The notes: a model not told the origin generated them from the sequence alone. Positions 1 through 8,434 are shown, counted from the stretch's first letter. The stretch is DNA of 22,457 nt from Butyriboletus loyo (GCA_038093515.1 JBBPSI010000334.1:1-22457); one strand, 5' to 3'. Translations and numbers: made by a program.

Positions 1-1504
1 GGATAAATCTCCTGTAGAAATTGCAAAACCCGATGAAGGACCTGACTGCTTTCACCGAGGTTGGGGGGTTCCATTCGCGAATGGCTTTCAACTTGGTGGG
101 GTCCATCTTGACCTGTCCTTCTCGGACCATCATCCCGAGGTATTCGACTTCCTCAGCGTCGAACGAACATTTTTCGAGTTTGAGGAAGAGTTTGTGTTCT
201 CTGAGCCTTTCCAGGACGCGGATTGTGCGGGCCTCGTGTTCTGCAGAGGTGGCGGAATGGATCAAAAGGTCGTCCATGTAGATGATCAGCCATCCTTCTG
301 CCATGAGGTCGCCGAAGATGTGGTCCATCAGAGCCTGGAACGTGGCTGGGGAGTTGCAAAGTCCAAAGAACATCACGGTGGGCTCGAACAGCCCTTGGGG
401 AGTGATGAAGGCCGCCTTCCAGCGGTCGTTCGGCTTGATGAGGACGTTGTTGTATCCCCAGCGGATATCCATCTTGGTGAAGATTTTCGACCCTTTGAGA
501 CGGTCGACGAGGTCGGAGATGAGGGGGAGGGGGTAGGCGTTTTTGACCGTGTGAGAGTTCAGGTACCTATAGTCCTGGCAGGGGCGTAGCGAGCCATCTT
601 TCTTTGATACGAAGAAGAAAGGGGCTGCCTGAGGGGACTTGGAGGGAGTGATCTTCCCTGACTTGAGGTGTTCTTCGACGAACGCCTTACATGCCTCTGA
701 TTCCTTCGGGTTCAGAGGGTAGACCTTGGCGACTTTGGGTACAAAGTCTTTGTCGAGGTCAATGGCGTGGTCGAACGATCGGGACGGGGGAAGTTCCTCG
801 GTGTTCTTTTTGTCAAAAACGTCTGCGAAGGCGGCGAACGGGGTAGGGAGAACTGCTTTCTCCTTGACGGCTTGGGCGGCGATCTCAGTCGCGATGGTTG
901 CTTTTCGAATAGGGTAAGCTTCCCTTGCTGAAGCGTCTACTCGCTTCTTCCAGAGCTTGGCGATCTTGGAGTCTGGGTCCAAGTCAAGGTACCGTACCAG
1001 GTACCGTTGAGCGATTGCCCGAGGGGAGTCGTGTCGGGGCTTCTTGATTTGATCAGGGAGATCGATGTGGCCAGTGGCCCAATCTATTACCGGGTTGGCT
1101 TCTCGTAGCCACGGCAATCCCAGGATCATGTTTTCTTTTCCTATGTTGAGGACTAGGAAACTCCGTTCCTCCTCGGTTTCTCCAATCCTGATGGAGATGT
1201 TGACCTTGTATCTGATGACTCCTCCTTGGTTGTTTGACCCGTCCACGTTTTGGGCACTTAGTGGCTTGGGTAGCCGTTCCATCGGCAGTTTCTTTCGCTT
1301 CACTAGATCGCGATCTATGAAGCATCCGCTAGCGCCGCTGTCCACCAGGGCGAATGTGTCGACGATTTGACCCCCTTCATGCGCGAATAAAGACACAGGA
1401 ACTCGAATTGATTGCGCATTGGGGTTTGATAAAACTACAGGGGCGATTACATGAGGAGGCGAAGACGTCGAAACTTCCCTCCTTTCTAAAAATCCTTTGG
1501 CCAT
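1..1504 (-). CDS. pol: retrotransposon Pol: aspartic protease and reverse transcriptase (partial)
   Basis: The -1 frame relative to gag is open from 1504 to the window start, about 500 codons. The aspartic protease has D-S-G-A at 1342-1331 and a later I-L-G-L-P-W-L motif near 1110, the second part of the protease fold. A linker leads to reverse transcriptase with P-F-F-F-V-x-K-K-D-G-S near 610, L-x-D-L-V-D and K-M-D (first catalytic Asp) near 465-525, F-F-G-L-x-N-S-P-A-T-F-Q near 345, and Y-M-D-D at 280-269. The text after YMDD continues as in Ty3/gypsy RT. RNase H and integrase lie outside the window. All catalytic residues seen are intact. The real N-terminus depends on frameshifting or on use of the overlapping ATG at 1504. 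Confidence 0.92.
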   Translation of the reverse strand, partial: MAKGFLERREVSTSSPPHVIAPVVLSNPNAQSIRVPVSLFAHEGGQIVDTFALVDSGASGCFIDRDLVKRKKLPMERLPKPLSAQNVDGSNNQGGVIRYKVNISIRIGETEEERSFLVLNIGKENMILGLPWLREANPVIDWATGHIDLPDQIKKPRHDSPRAIAQRYLVRYLDLDPDSKIAKLWKKRVDASAREAYPIRKATIATEIAAQAVKEKAVLPTPFAAFADVFDKKNTEELPPSRSFDHAIDLDKDFVPKVAKVYPLNPKESEACKAFVEEHLKSGKITPSKSPQAAPFFFVSKKDGSLRPCQDYRYLNSHTVKNAYPLPLISDLVDRLKGSKIFTKMDIRWGYNNVLIKPNDRWKAAFITPQGLFEPTVMFFGLCNSPATFQALMDHIFGDLMAEGWLIIYMDDLLIHSATSAEHEARTIRVLERLREHKLFLKLEKCSFDAEEVEYLGMMVREGQVKMDPTKLKAIREWNPPTSVKAVRSFIGFCNFYRRFI

Positions 1505-2481
1505 TCTTCGGCCACCTTGGTTGCTGCGACGGGCAGCTTTTCTTCATCTTCATTGAAGCATGCCTTGAGGACGTTCAAGACATCTTCTTGTTGGGTGCCT
1601 CGACCTTTCAACTCGGACAGATAGTCGACGAGTGGGGAGGGCTTGGACTCTTGTTGCGTGACGACGGCGGCGCGTGTGCGCTGAGGGTTGCGAGGGGGAC
1701 GAGACGGTGGTCCTCGAGAGTTTTGTCCGTTGCGAGGGGGACGAGGGTGGTTAGTTGAACGACAACCGACTTGGTGGCAGATGAAGCATTTGTTCTGCTT
1801 CATGTACTCCGCGCGTTGTACGGGAGTAAGTCGGACTGCATCAACGTCCATGGCGTTAGGGTCCCTTCTGTTGGACGAGGGCTTCGAGGACGAGGAGAAT
1901 GTGGGAATGTAGCGCTTCCCTGCGCGGAGGTCGTCAATGCGCTTATGCTGCGCGTGGAATGCGGATGTTTTCTCAGCCCATCCGGCAAGCGTGGTAGGAG
2001 GTTTCTCGCAAGAGAGGACAGATTCGGCGAGGCGGGGGTCGAGACCGCGGATGAACCACTCGATGAGCGCCTTCTCATCTATGATTCCGGACTTGGCGGC
2101 GAGGAGTTGGAACTCCGTGACGTATGTGTCGTAGCCGTCCTTCTTGTTGGCTCTGTTCTGGTTTAGGTTCCCTAGGTCGATACGAGCGCTTTCTCCTACG
2201 TCGAAGGGGTGGAAGACTCTGTGAAAGTCTTCGCAGACGGTGGTGAACTCCCTTTGTTGTGCTGTAGGGTGTCCATCTAGGAGAAGGCTCATCCAGCCTT
2301 CGGAGAACGTCTTGCCCTTTCCTTCGCTCATTTTCATGAGGAGGGCGTTGATTTTTGATTCATCGTCGGGGAATGCTGTCTGGTTGGCGGCGAAATAGGT
2401 GCGCATGGCGAGGAGCCATCGCGAAGCATCTTCGTTGAGACCAGAGAAGTCCTTGGGAACGATATTCTTTTTGTCAGACAT
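1486..2481 (-). CDS. gag: retrotransposon Gag polyprotein
   Basis: The 331-aa protein forms the virus-like particle that packages the element's RNA. Residues about 15 to 180 have the alpha-helical, tryptophan-containing character of the retrotransposon gag family, including a W-L-x-A-M-R-x-Y-F segment near residue 22. A basic, serine- and proline-rich part follows, then a nucleic-acid-binding knuckle at C232, C235, C240 and H245 (CX2CX4CX4H), with the last two ligands swapped relative to the canonical CX2CX4HX4C. The start is the first ATG on the predicted mRNA from the nearest LTR start. The stop TAG at 1488-1486 overlaps pol, which lies in the -1 frame. The C-terminal 60 residues are rich in R, P and Q and then acidic. 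Confidence 0.9.
   Translation of the reverse strand: MSDKKNIVPKDFSGLNEDASRWLLAMRTYFAANQTAFPDDESKINALLMKMSEGKGKTFSEGWMSLLLDGHPTAQQREFTTVCEDFHRVFHPFDVGESARIDLGNLNQNRANKKDGYDTYVTEFQLLAAKSGIIDEKALIEWFIRGLDPRLAESVLSCEKPPTTLAGWAEKTSAFHAQHKRIDDLRAGKRYIPTFSSSSKPSSNRRDPNAMDVDAVRLTPVQRAEYMKQNKCFICHQVGCRSTNHPRPPRNGQNSRGPPSRPPRNPQRTRAAVVTQQESKPSPLVDYLSELKGRGTQQEDVLNVLKACFNEDEEKLPVAATKVAEEWPKDF
1489..1495 (-). promoter_or_regulatory. candidate -1 frameshift site at gag/pol overlap
   Basis: The minus strand reads GGATTTT with gag codons GAT TTT, followed at once by the gag stop TAG. The closely similar GGATTTA is the known slippery site at the MMTV pro-pol junction. Slipping back one base enters the open pol frame. 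A competing explanation is the ATG at 1504-1502, which opens the pol frame 16 nt before the end of gag. I could not evaluate a downstream pseudoknot. Confidence 0.45.
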
Positions 2482-3305
2482 ATCGTTGTTGTTGTCTTCG
2501 TCGTCAGAGGGATCTGCGGGTGGATAATACGGTGGGGAGGGGGAGCGGGAGTTGTGTGGGGAAACGTGGGGGGTTCTGTCGAGCCAATCGCTTTGATAGC
2601 CGTCGTCGCTGGGTGCTGACTCGTCTTCCTGCCCTAGACCCTGGTCCTCGGGTTGGTAAGTGTTACGCTGGGCGCTAACAACTAGAACAGCGAGGAGGCA
2701 CTCTGGAGTGGCCTCAAGACTCTTAAAGCGTTTCTGAGCTGGGTCTCAGACTATGCCTTAGTGCGCACACTAAGAGTCTGGAGTGAAACTAATTGCTAGC
2801 AGGTTACTGCGTAGAACTAGATAATGTACATGGTGGAAAGGCTGAGCCTTTATACTACTGAGGTCTGCGCACAGACCATGTCCCTAATCGAGCCGCGAGA
2901 AGGGATGCTACTAATACGGAAGGAACACTCTAGAAGGTTCCGGAGTGTGAAGGAAAACGCGTCCGTGCGCGAGAAATGATGACTAAGTAAAACGGTTTGT
3001 TACCGTTCAAGTGGAACTAGTAAAAGACTAGGTGAATGTAGCAGTCCCAACGGTAGTGGAGAAAAGAAATAAAGTACTACCGTAACATAAGAGGGTTCGG
3101 GGTCAAGCTGGGGCAGAGGGGAAAACTGGGGTTCAGGGTTTGGCGGGGCGGGAGAGTGTGGCGGCGATGGATTGTCGACGACGATGGGTTCCGGTTCAGG
3201 AGAAGGAACACGGAAAGAACGACCGACGCGTCTGGGACGTTGGATGGAAATGTTGGGCGAGGGTGGGGCGGCTTTACTGCTGAAGAGCAGAAGCGAGGTG
3301 AAGAT
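2482..3305 (-). other. ATG-free leader with long open frame in phase with gag
   Basis: Between the PBS and the gag start, leaving out the solo LTR, no ATG occurs in any minus-strand frame. The gag frame is nevertheless open from 3305 to the gag ATG: 393 nt, or 131 codons, once the solo LTR and one TAAG are left out. The reading is rich in proline, serine, glutamate and aspartate, as in disordered gag N-termini. It could be a scanning leader, or a gag N-terminus started at a non-AUG codon. The sequence cannot decide. Confidence 0.55.
2661..3087 (-). repeat. solo LTR of the same family inserted in the leader
   Basis: This second 427-bp LTR has the same TGTTAC/GTAACA ends and the same orientation. 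It is flanked on both sides by TAAG (2657-2660 and 3088-3091), a 4-bp target duplication. No PBS or internal element sequence follows it, so it is the product of insertion followed by LTR-LTR recombination. It carries its own TATA box (2854-2849) and start motif (2822-2813). Removing it with one TAAG joins the leader without a frame change. Its divergence from the host LTR shows it came from a different family member. Confidence 0.9.
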
Positions 3306-3313
3306 CTAGTTCT
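3304..3313 (-). other. putative primer-binding site, self-priming type
   Basis: Two bases inside the LTR end, the minus strand reads AGAACTAGAT. It is the exact reverse complement of ATCTAGTTCT at 3477-3468 in the LTR, the predicted first 10 nt of the mRNA. In Tf1 of fission yeast the first 11 nt of the mRNA fold back onto the PBS and prime minus-strand synthesis, and the same layout fits here. The site does not begin with TGG as sites for tRNA 3' ends normally do. The mechanism is inferred; the complementarity is seen. Confidence 0.7.
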
Positions 3314-3315
3314 TT

Positions 3316-3742
3316 TGTTACGCTGGGCGCTAACAATTGAACAGCGAGGAGGCACTCTGGAGTGGCCTCGAGACTCGTGAAGCGTTTCTGAGCTGGGTCT
3401 CAGACTATGTCTTAGTGCGCACACTAAGAGTCTGGAAGTGATACTAATTGCTAGCAGGAAGCTGCGTAGAACTAGATAGTGTACATGGTGGAAAGGCAGA
3501 GCCTTTATACTACTGAGGTCTGCGCACAGACCATGTCCCTAATCGAGCCGCGAGAAGGGAAGTTACAAATACGGAAGGAATACTCTAGAAGATTCCGGAG
3601 TATGAAGGAAAGCGCGTCCGTGCGCGAGAAATGATGACTAAGTAAAAACGGTTGTTACCGTTCAAGAGGAACTAGCAAAAGGCTAGGTGAATGTAAGAGT
3701 CCTAACGGTAGTGGAGAGAAAAAGTAGAGTACTACCGTAACA
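3316..3742 (-). repeat. 5' LTR of the retrotransposon
   Basis: The 427-bp LTR begins and ends with the perfect inverted repeat TGTTAC/GTAACA, so it has the usual TG...CA ends. On the minus strand it holds a TATA box at 3509-3504 and, 32 nt downstream, the motif ATCTAGTTCT at 3477-3468, which I take as the transcription start and self-primer. U3 would be 3742-3478 and R-U5 3477-3316. There is no ATG in the part from the presumed start to the LTR end. It is about 92% identical to the LTR at 2661-3087, with about 32 differences counted by hand. Confidence 0.93.
3504..3509 (-). promoter_or_regulatory. TATA box of the 5' LTR
   Basis: TATAAA on the minus strand. Its first T is 32 nt upstream of the start of the self-primer motif at 3477. 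The same TATA-to-motif spacing is kept in the second LTR (2854 to 2822). Spacing of about 30 nt is usual for RNA polymerase II core promoters. Confidence 0.75.
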
Positions 3743-4500
3743 CTATCATCACTACTGCAATATCTCTAAGTTGAGCCTTGCTCCTTATACTCTGTTTGTG
3801 ATACTCTCACTCTCGTATTATCAGTGAGTCTTTCCACTGATAGGTTTACCCTTGCATCCTTCGTTGCCCTTGGTGCGCCTGCTCAGACTTTACCAATTCC
3901 GAAAGGCCCCCTTGTGTATTGTTGGTAGCATATCTGTAATACAAATATGGATTTTATTCCTAGTGGGCCTGCCCATCTTTAGGATATACCCCCTAACAGA
4001 CCTGCCTGTCAATGTACTCCTAATGCACTTGTGGGCCTGCCACAGGGTGGCTGTACAACAAGGGATAATGTCAACCCAGGGTGGCCATGTACTACGTGAC
4101 AATGTGACTACATGGGCTCAACATTGAATCCCAATGGCTTAATCACATTAATACACAACTATCCATAGACTGACAATGTGCAAAAGCCCCAAATAGACCC
4201 AACCTCAAACAAAAGGTATACCACACCTAGCAACCACTCCTATCAAACCAAACACACCTTCCCCCCAACTGGGTGACAAATTTTGAGGTTTTAGTGGGTA
4301 TTACACTGCCCAGGCCCTCTGACAACACTGAGGCCACCTAACAGCTCATGGAGCCCCACACCCCCTGCTTCCTGCAGGATGTGCATAAGAGCATTTTTTC
4401 TCAGACTGGTTATGATTCATAACCACCTTAGTGTATTATGTAGAACTAGTCTAGGCAGTTGCTGCATAATGATATTCATGCTTGTCTAAAAATAAAAAAA
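3743..4500. other. intergenic, no gene recognised
   Basis: This flank of the retrotransposon is visibly more AT-rich than the genic parts, with CA-rich stretches around 4130-4270. A 91-codon open frame at 3852-4127 has no recognisable domain, and I treat it as chance. No terminal repeats or target duplications were found beyond the retrotransposon edge. Confidence 0.5.
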
Positions 4501-4506
4501 AGGAAT

Positions 4507-4551
4507 GGGTGTTCGTCCGAAATTCCCGAACACCCACCCCCAAGTGGGTGG
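4507..4551. repeat. compound inverted repeat
   Basis: A 10-bp perfect inverted repeat TGGGTGTTCG/CGAACACCCA (4507-4516 and 4527-4536) has a 10-base loop. It is followed directly by a second short stem in which CCCAC faces GTGGG around 4533-4548. A poly-T run follows at about 4577-4587. It could be the end of a small DNA transposon or a hairpin remnant. No partner end was found. Confidence 0.5.
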
Positions 4552-5404
4552 TCCCGCCAACAAGGGTCATGGGTCCTTTTTTTTTTCTCTTCCCACATCC
4601 GCCACATATAACACAAAAAATCACCTCCCCATGCTCCAAACTATCCTTTCAGCACTACTTCGATCTCGATGTAGTATCTCAGTCGGACCGTATCCTCATT
4701 CTCAACTGATTCCCCTTGCGTCTTGGCCGGATTGCATCTCGATCGAATGCTTTTTCTCGATCGCACCCCATCACAGATACGTACTACTAGCGTTCCTGCA
4801 AATAATCGAGGCGCCATCCAGACCCTGGATGCAGCAAGACACACGGAAACCTTGTTCGCAGACTACATTTTGCAATTTTCGAGTCCTATCCAGACCCCAC
4901 GCGCTGATTGTGCACTCGTACAAGCGCCGTCGCACAAGTGGAGTGGGGGATGACGATGACGACGAAGAGGTGATGTCGTATTATCTCTTTCGCATACTCG
5001 TGTTCGCTCAGCCTTCCGAGTATGTGTATGTCAGGCAGTACCGACTTTGTCCCGCGCATGGGATCTAACCCCATCAAGAACGAAGTGCACGAGACCTTGT
5101 GGAGGCCAACATTTGAGCGCAAGCGCAAAGAATGGGCAGCATCATCGTCGTTTAAATACATCCTCGACCGACGCGCTCCGTGGACAATGCCTTGGAAGAA
5201 ATCGAACGGAAATCGTTCGTTGACCTTACGTTTCCCCCAGAAAGACCGACATTGTCGGACAGTCTGTGATACCGAGCACGCTTCCCGCATTATTCTGTTC
5301 CCGGTCGTGCGCGCCAAATCCACTCTGCATGACGCATGGTGATTAATGTCGAATGCCTCTCATGATCATGGCACTTCTGTATTCCTTCCTGTCGTGCATT
5401 TTGT
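4552..5404. other. intergenic, no gene recognised
   Basis: Open frames of 100 to 190 codons overlap on both strands here, but none shows a domain, signal peptide or plausible splice chain. I see no gene that I can support. Confidence 0.4.
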
Positions 5405-5507
5405 CAGCTGTTCCATTCCGTGACTTCGTGGATTCGTTGAATCTGGGGATATGTCGACTGCGACATATCGCAGATTCAACGAGTTCTCGATGAGTCCGAC
5501 GCCAGCC
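5405..5507 (-). repeat. hairpin-cored dispersed element, copy C
   Basis: On the minus strand this matches copies A (16532-16637) and B (16726-16823). It starts with GGCTGGCGTCGG, passes ATCGAG and a hairpin, and ends with CCACGA and CAGCTG. The core at 5434-5482 has perfect outer arms of 12 bp (TCGTTGAATCTG/CAGATTCAACGA) and inner arms of 8 bp (ATATGTCG/CGACATAT) around a 4-base loop. No coding role was identified. Confidence 0.7.
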
Positions 5508-6195
5508 AGTACCTTGGATGTGATATATACCAGTTGTGTCCGTCTTGAGTACTTAGAAGACTGTCAAGAATTGCCGTCGTGCTAGGAACTCATCCGTAGA
5601 TCTCCGAGCAACTGCGCAGAACTTGGGCCGTGGATTTGTATGAACATCACCATGCGATCGTTATCGTCAATTGGCACCTGAGGCCTGACCACTTACGCGA
5701 TCTGCCTTCCGAATCACGTACGCGGAGGCCACGATGGTCTCGGAGCGTGTATCGGGGTCAATTGATACTCAGCGGGCGCCAGTCACAAGTCAGCGCTGAG
5801 TGAATGTGCCGCGATGAATCCGCGTGGAAGCATGGCAAGGAAGAGGACCAGTAATCGATCTAACCCATCCCGAGAATCAGCGTCCTTACATTCAACTCGT
5901 TCGCGTAAACGGCGGCGAACACGAGTTTAGAGGAGCACGTATTCATGACCAATCAAATCACGTGAATGTTAGTGGGAACGAGAAGCCTAGCTGCACATGA
6001 AACCTGTTGCCGAGGCCCAACAAAAGGCATAAATTCGCCCCCTCCCCAATCCGAAGGCCACTCAAATCCCACTCTGCGTGTTCGAGCCAAGCGCTGGATC
6101 CTCAAGGCACACCCTGATTCAGTGTAAGATGTACCGGATATCCATCGTCTGGGACTAATTAATGCTCCAGTGTGGTTCACCACTTTCAGACAACC
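5508..6195. other. intergenic / upstream region of the 182-aa protein gene
   Basis: No gene was recognised. The last 180 bases before the ATG at 6196 include a cytosine-rich patch near 6037-6050, which may belong to the promoter of the next gene. Confidence 0.4.
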
Positions 6196-6803
6196 ATGAG
6201 CGATCCTCTCGAGGACTTCTTTGCACAATTTGCCGACCTAGGTTTTACATACAGAGAGAACCGCACCGCACACAACAACTTCAAACGCCTTAGCAAGGTC
6301 TCTCAATTGGATCAAAGCGCTGCGGCATTAAAAATAGCCCGTGTGGACTTCCATGATGCCCTCGTTCAACAGTTCAATGCCATCTATGGAACGGATAGCG
6401 ATCTGGAAGCGTGGCAAAAATTGTGCTCGGTGATAGACATCACGCCCGTCCCTGACGATATCAACGAGTGTCAAAAAGTGAGTGTTTAACGCATGGAACA
6501 GGTGTAGATAGCTGACTCGAATACTCGATCATGAAGCGCGTGTGGGATGCACATGTGAACATCGTCGACCTCCTCGAAGCTGCACGCACTGGGAAGCCTG
6601 TGCGAAAATTCGACACTCTCGAGGATCTCAGACAATACACACTGCGACCAGGGAAAAGGTTCCCTAAAGAAAGCGCATATACGGGGGGTTTACTGAGAGA
6701 GCTGTTGCGGGAGATTATCAATCCGTACTTTGGAAGGCGACAGAACGGCAGCGCAAAGCGAAAGGCTCGTAGGCAGGCAGCTGCTATGCAGTCTTCATCA
6801 TAA
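6196..6803 (+). CDS. conserved fungal protein of unknown function (182 aa, two exons)
   Basis: Exon 1 is 6196-6477 and exon 2 is 6537-6803. The 59-nt intron starts GTGAGT, has a CTGAC branch site near 6512 and ends AAG. The splice is in phase 0 and joins C-Q-K to R-V-W. The start is the ATG in the context CAACCATGAG; an upstream in-frame ATG at 6172 is possible. The product is soluble and mostly helical, with no signal peptide. It has the layout of a family I recognise in fungi but cannot name: an opening F-F-A-Q-F, a middle A-L-V-x-Q-F-N-x-I-Y-G-T with L-x-x-W-x-x-L-C, then H-V-N-I-V-D-L, and F-P-K-E-x-A-Y-x-G-G-L-L-R-x-L-L-R near the end. The C-terminus is basic. The function is unknown. 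Confidence 0.85.
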
Positions 6804-8425
6804 TCGCCTCAATTGTACAATGTATACTATACCTTTCGTTACGTGGGATGTTGTCCAATCCGACCACACCTCGCAGATTTTTGATAGTGATCTTCCTGTA
6901 CTCCATACCAGTGGAGCGGAATTTATGCCTTGGCTTGACCGAGCCGGGTGCCTGTCGATGTGTCCCAAAATGCGACACCGTAGACTATGTGACGAATTCC
7001 CCTGCACAGGGACGGCAATGCATGACGGGTGGCTGCTGTCAGGAACTGGCCATCCAGAGCTGCCGACTTGGTGCCAGTGAGACCCAGATGCTTGACGCAC
7101 TTGATTTTCCTGTTGTGATGACAAGGTGTCCGTCGAGTCTCCTCTGGTCAAACGAACACCTCTTCATCATGACAGCAAAAATGTCGACGTCCAAGTCGTC
7201 ACGCCACAGAGTCGTCGAATGATACAAGAAATGAATAGGACCGCTCTTCGCCTTCGATGTCTGGACGTGATACCCACGTGACAAGGCTAGCTTGCCAGCG
7301 ACTTTCTCTCAGCGCTGGAAGCTGTGGGAATTATCATCATGGCGGGCCCGGGAGTCGAGCAAGTTACGCTCGAATTCCAGCACATCATTCTTTCTCCACA
7401 AATTAGTCCGCCCCCTTTGGAAGATAGCTGGATCGAGGCCAACGTGTAACGCTGAGCGCCGATAGAAACGAAGTACCAAAGATCCAGGTTTCCAACGTCA
7501 TCCGAAACATCCGAGGTTCGAACGGTGGCAACGGTAACACGACCAACACGGTTTCCAGCTGCGCCTCAAATGCCCAATTCATTCCATGGTAGCGAGGATC
7601 GTCCGATCATGAACCTTGATTATTTATCCGGTTCTACTACTAAAACCGGGTTGGCCGCGGAACTAGTCCTCCATGAGACCCTGACATTTCCTCTTTAGCT
7701 GGCCATATCGTCCGATCGTGGCTCTCAAATAACCTGCGGTAGAGCAGTCAAGCGGTAACGTTACCATGCGCCCCTAGCCGATGCCGGCCAACTGACAGTA
7801 CTTGCGCGGAGCTTGCTCGATAAAGTAACATGAAGTTGTCTCGTTCGGCTCTTGGACGCTTCGGTGGCGGCGCGTTCTGATGCTGCTTAGCCTCAAAAGG
7901 GCTCCCGGGTATGTACTCGACCGATGGAGCGTACGCACAGAGCGTGCTCTCGGATCCGAACACATGTACCATCCTCATCCATCGTTTATGTGTGGACGGG
8001 TGGGTGTGTGTTCTGAGAAGCACTCGTGCCCACCTGGACTTGTGGGAACGCGTTCTTGAACCTACTGACACATGATATATTTGGGTTGTGGTTCGCGCGA
8101 GCTCCTAGGTGGCGCGTTCGCTTCTTGGGTCTGGATCGATGATATGATCCAAATCCGGCAACATCGAGGTGGGTGGCCCACATGCTTATTCTCGGTTTTC
8201 TGTACCATGCTGAGCGTTCAGTTCTGGGTGCTAGCGTCTATCCCCTGTGACATGTCGCATATCACTTGGCGATTCAAATATCCCAGAACGTGCGACAACG
8301 ATGTTGGGTGCCCGAATTATCCCGCCCGCGGTCCCGAACAACCCAGTAATCGCAGCGTTGCCCTTGAGCATGGAGTGAGCACGTTCGTGGCATTATTGGG
8401 ACTAGTTCATCTGCATGGTACACGG
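6804..8425. other. long intergenic stretch, no gene recognised
   Basis: Several open frames of 60 to 145 codons lie here on both strands. None has a recognisable motif, and I could not chain them by credible introns. The cysteine-containing frame at 6848-7222 and the frame at 8072-8509, which runs into the next promoter, are the longest. They look like chance frames or a decayed gene. Confidence 0.4.
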
Positions 8426-8434
8426 TATATATAT
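8426..8434 (+). promoter_or_regulatory. TATA box of the secreted-protein gene
   Basis: TATATATAT lies 54 to 62 bases upstream of the ATG at 8488. A C-rich, pyrimidine-dominated stretch follows at 8457-8480, a common arrangement just before fungal start codons. Confidence 0.6.

Larger units (their letters stand above)
1..3742 (-). mobile_element. Ty3/gypsy-type LTR retrotransposon, 5' part (truncated by window start)
   Basis: Seen: reading on the minus strand, the order is a 427-bp LTR (3742 to 3316), a short site complementary to the predicted mRNA start, a leader, gag and pol with protease then reverse transcriptase. The rest of pol and the 3' LTR lie beyond position 1. No stop interrupts the visible gag or pol frames, so the copy may be young or still active. 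The only lesion seen is a solo LTR of the same family in the leader. The base after the LTR outer end starts CTATC (3743-3747), the predicted left target-site duplication. Protease before RT is common to Ty1/copia and Ty3/gypsy; the assignment to Ty3/gypsy rests on the RT sequence character and is firm, the finer clade is not. Confidence 0.93.

Noticed and set aside
1354..1758. Plus-strand open frames across gag and pol
   Set aside because: They are antisense shadows of the minus-strand retrotransposon genes, which carry the catalytic motifs.
2661..3742. A complete small element bounded by the two LTRs (for example a TRIM)
   Set aside because: The sequence between the LTRs is the leader of the larger element. 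It rejoins in frame below the inner LTR, and TAAG flanks the inner LTR alone.
3852..4127. 91-codon open frame next to the LTR
   Set aside because: No domain or transposon motif, low-complexity surroundings, and an equally long frame on the other strand.
7339..7449. 36-codon frame starting in good context
   Set aside because: No motif, no neighbour relation and no conservation evidence; too short to support by eye.
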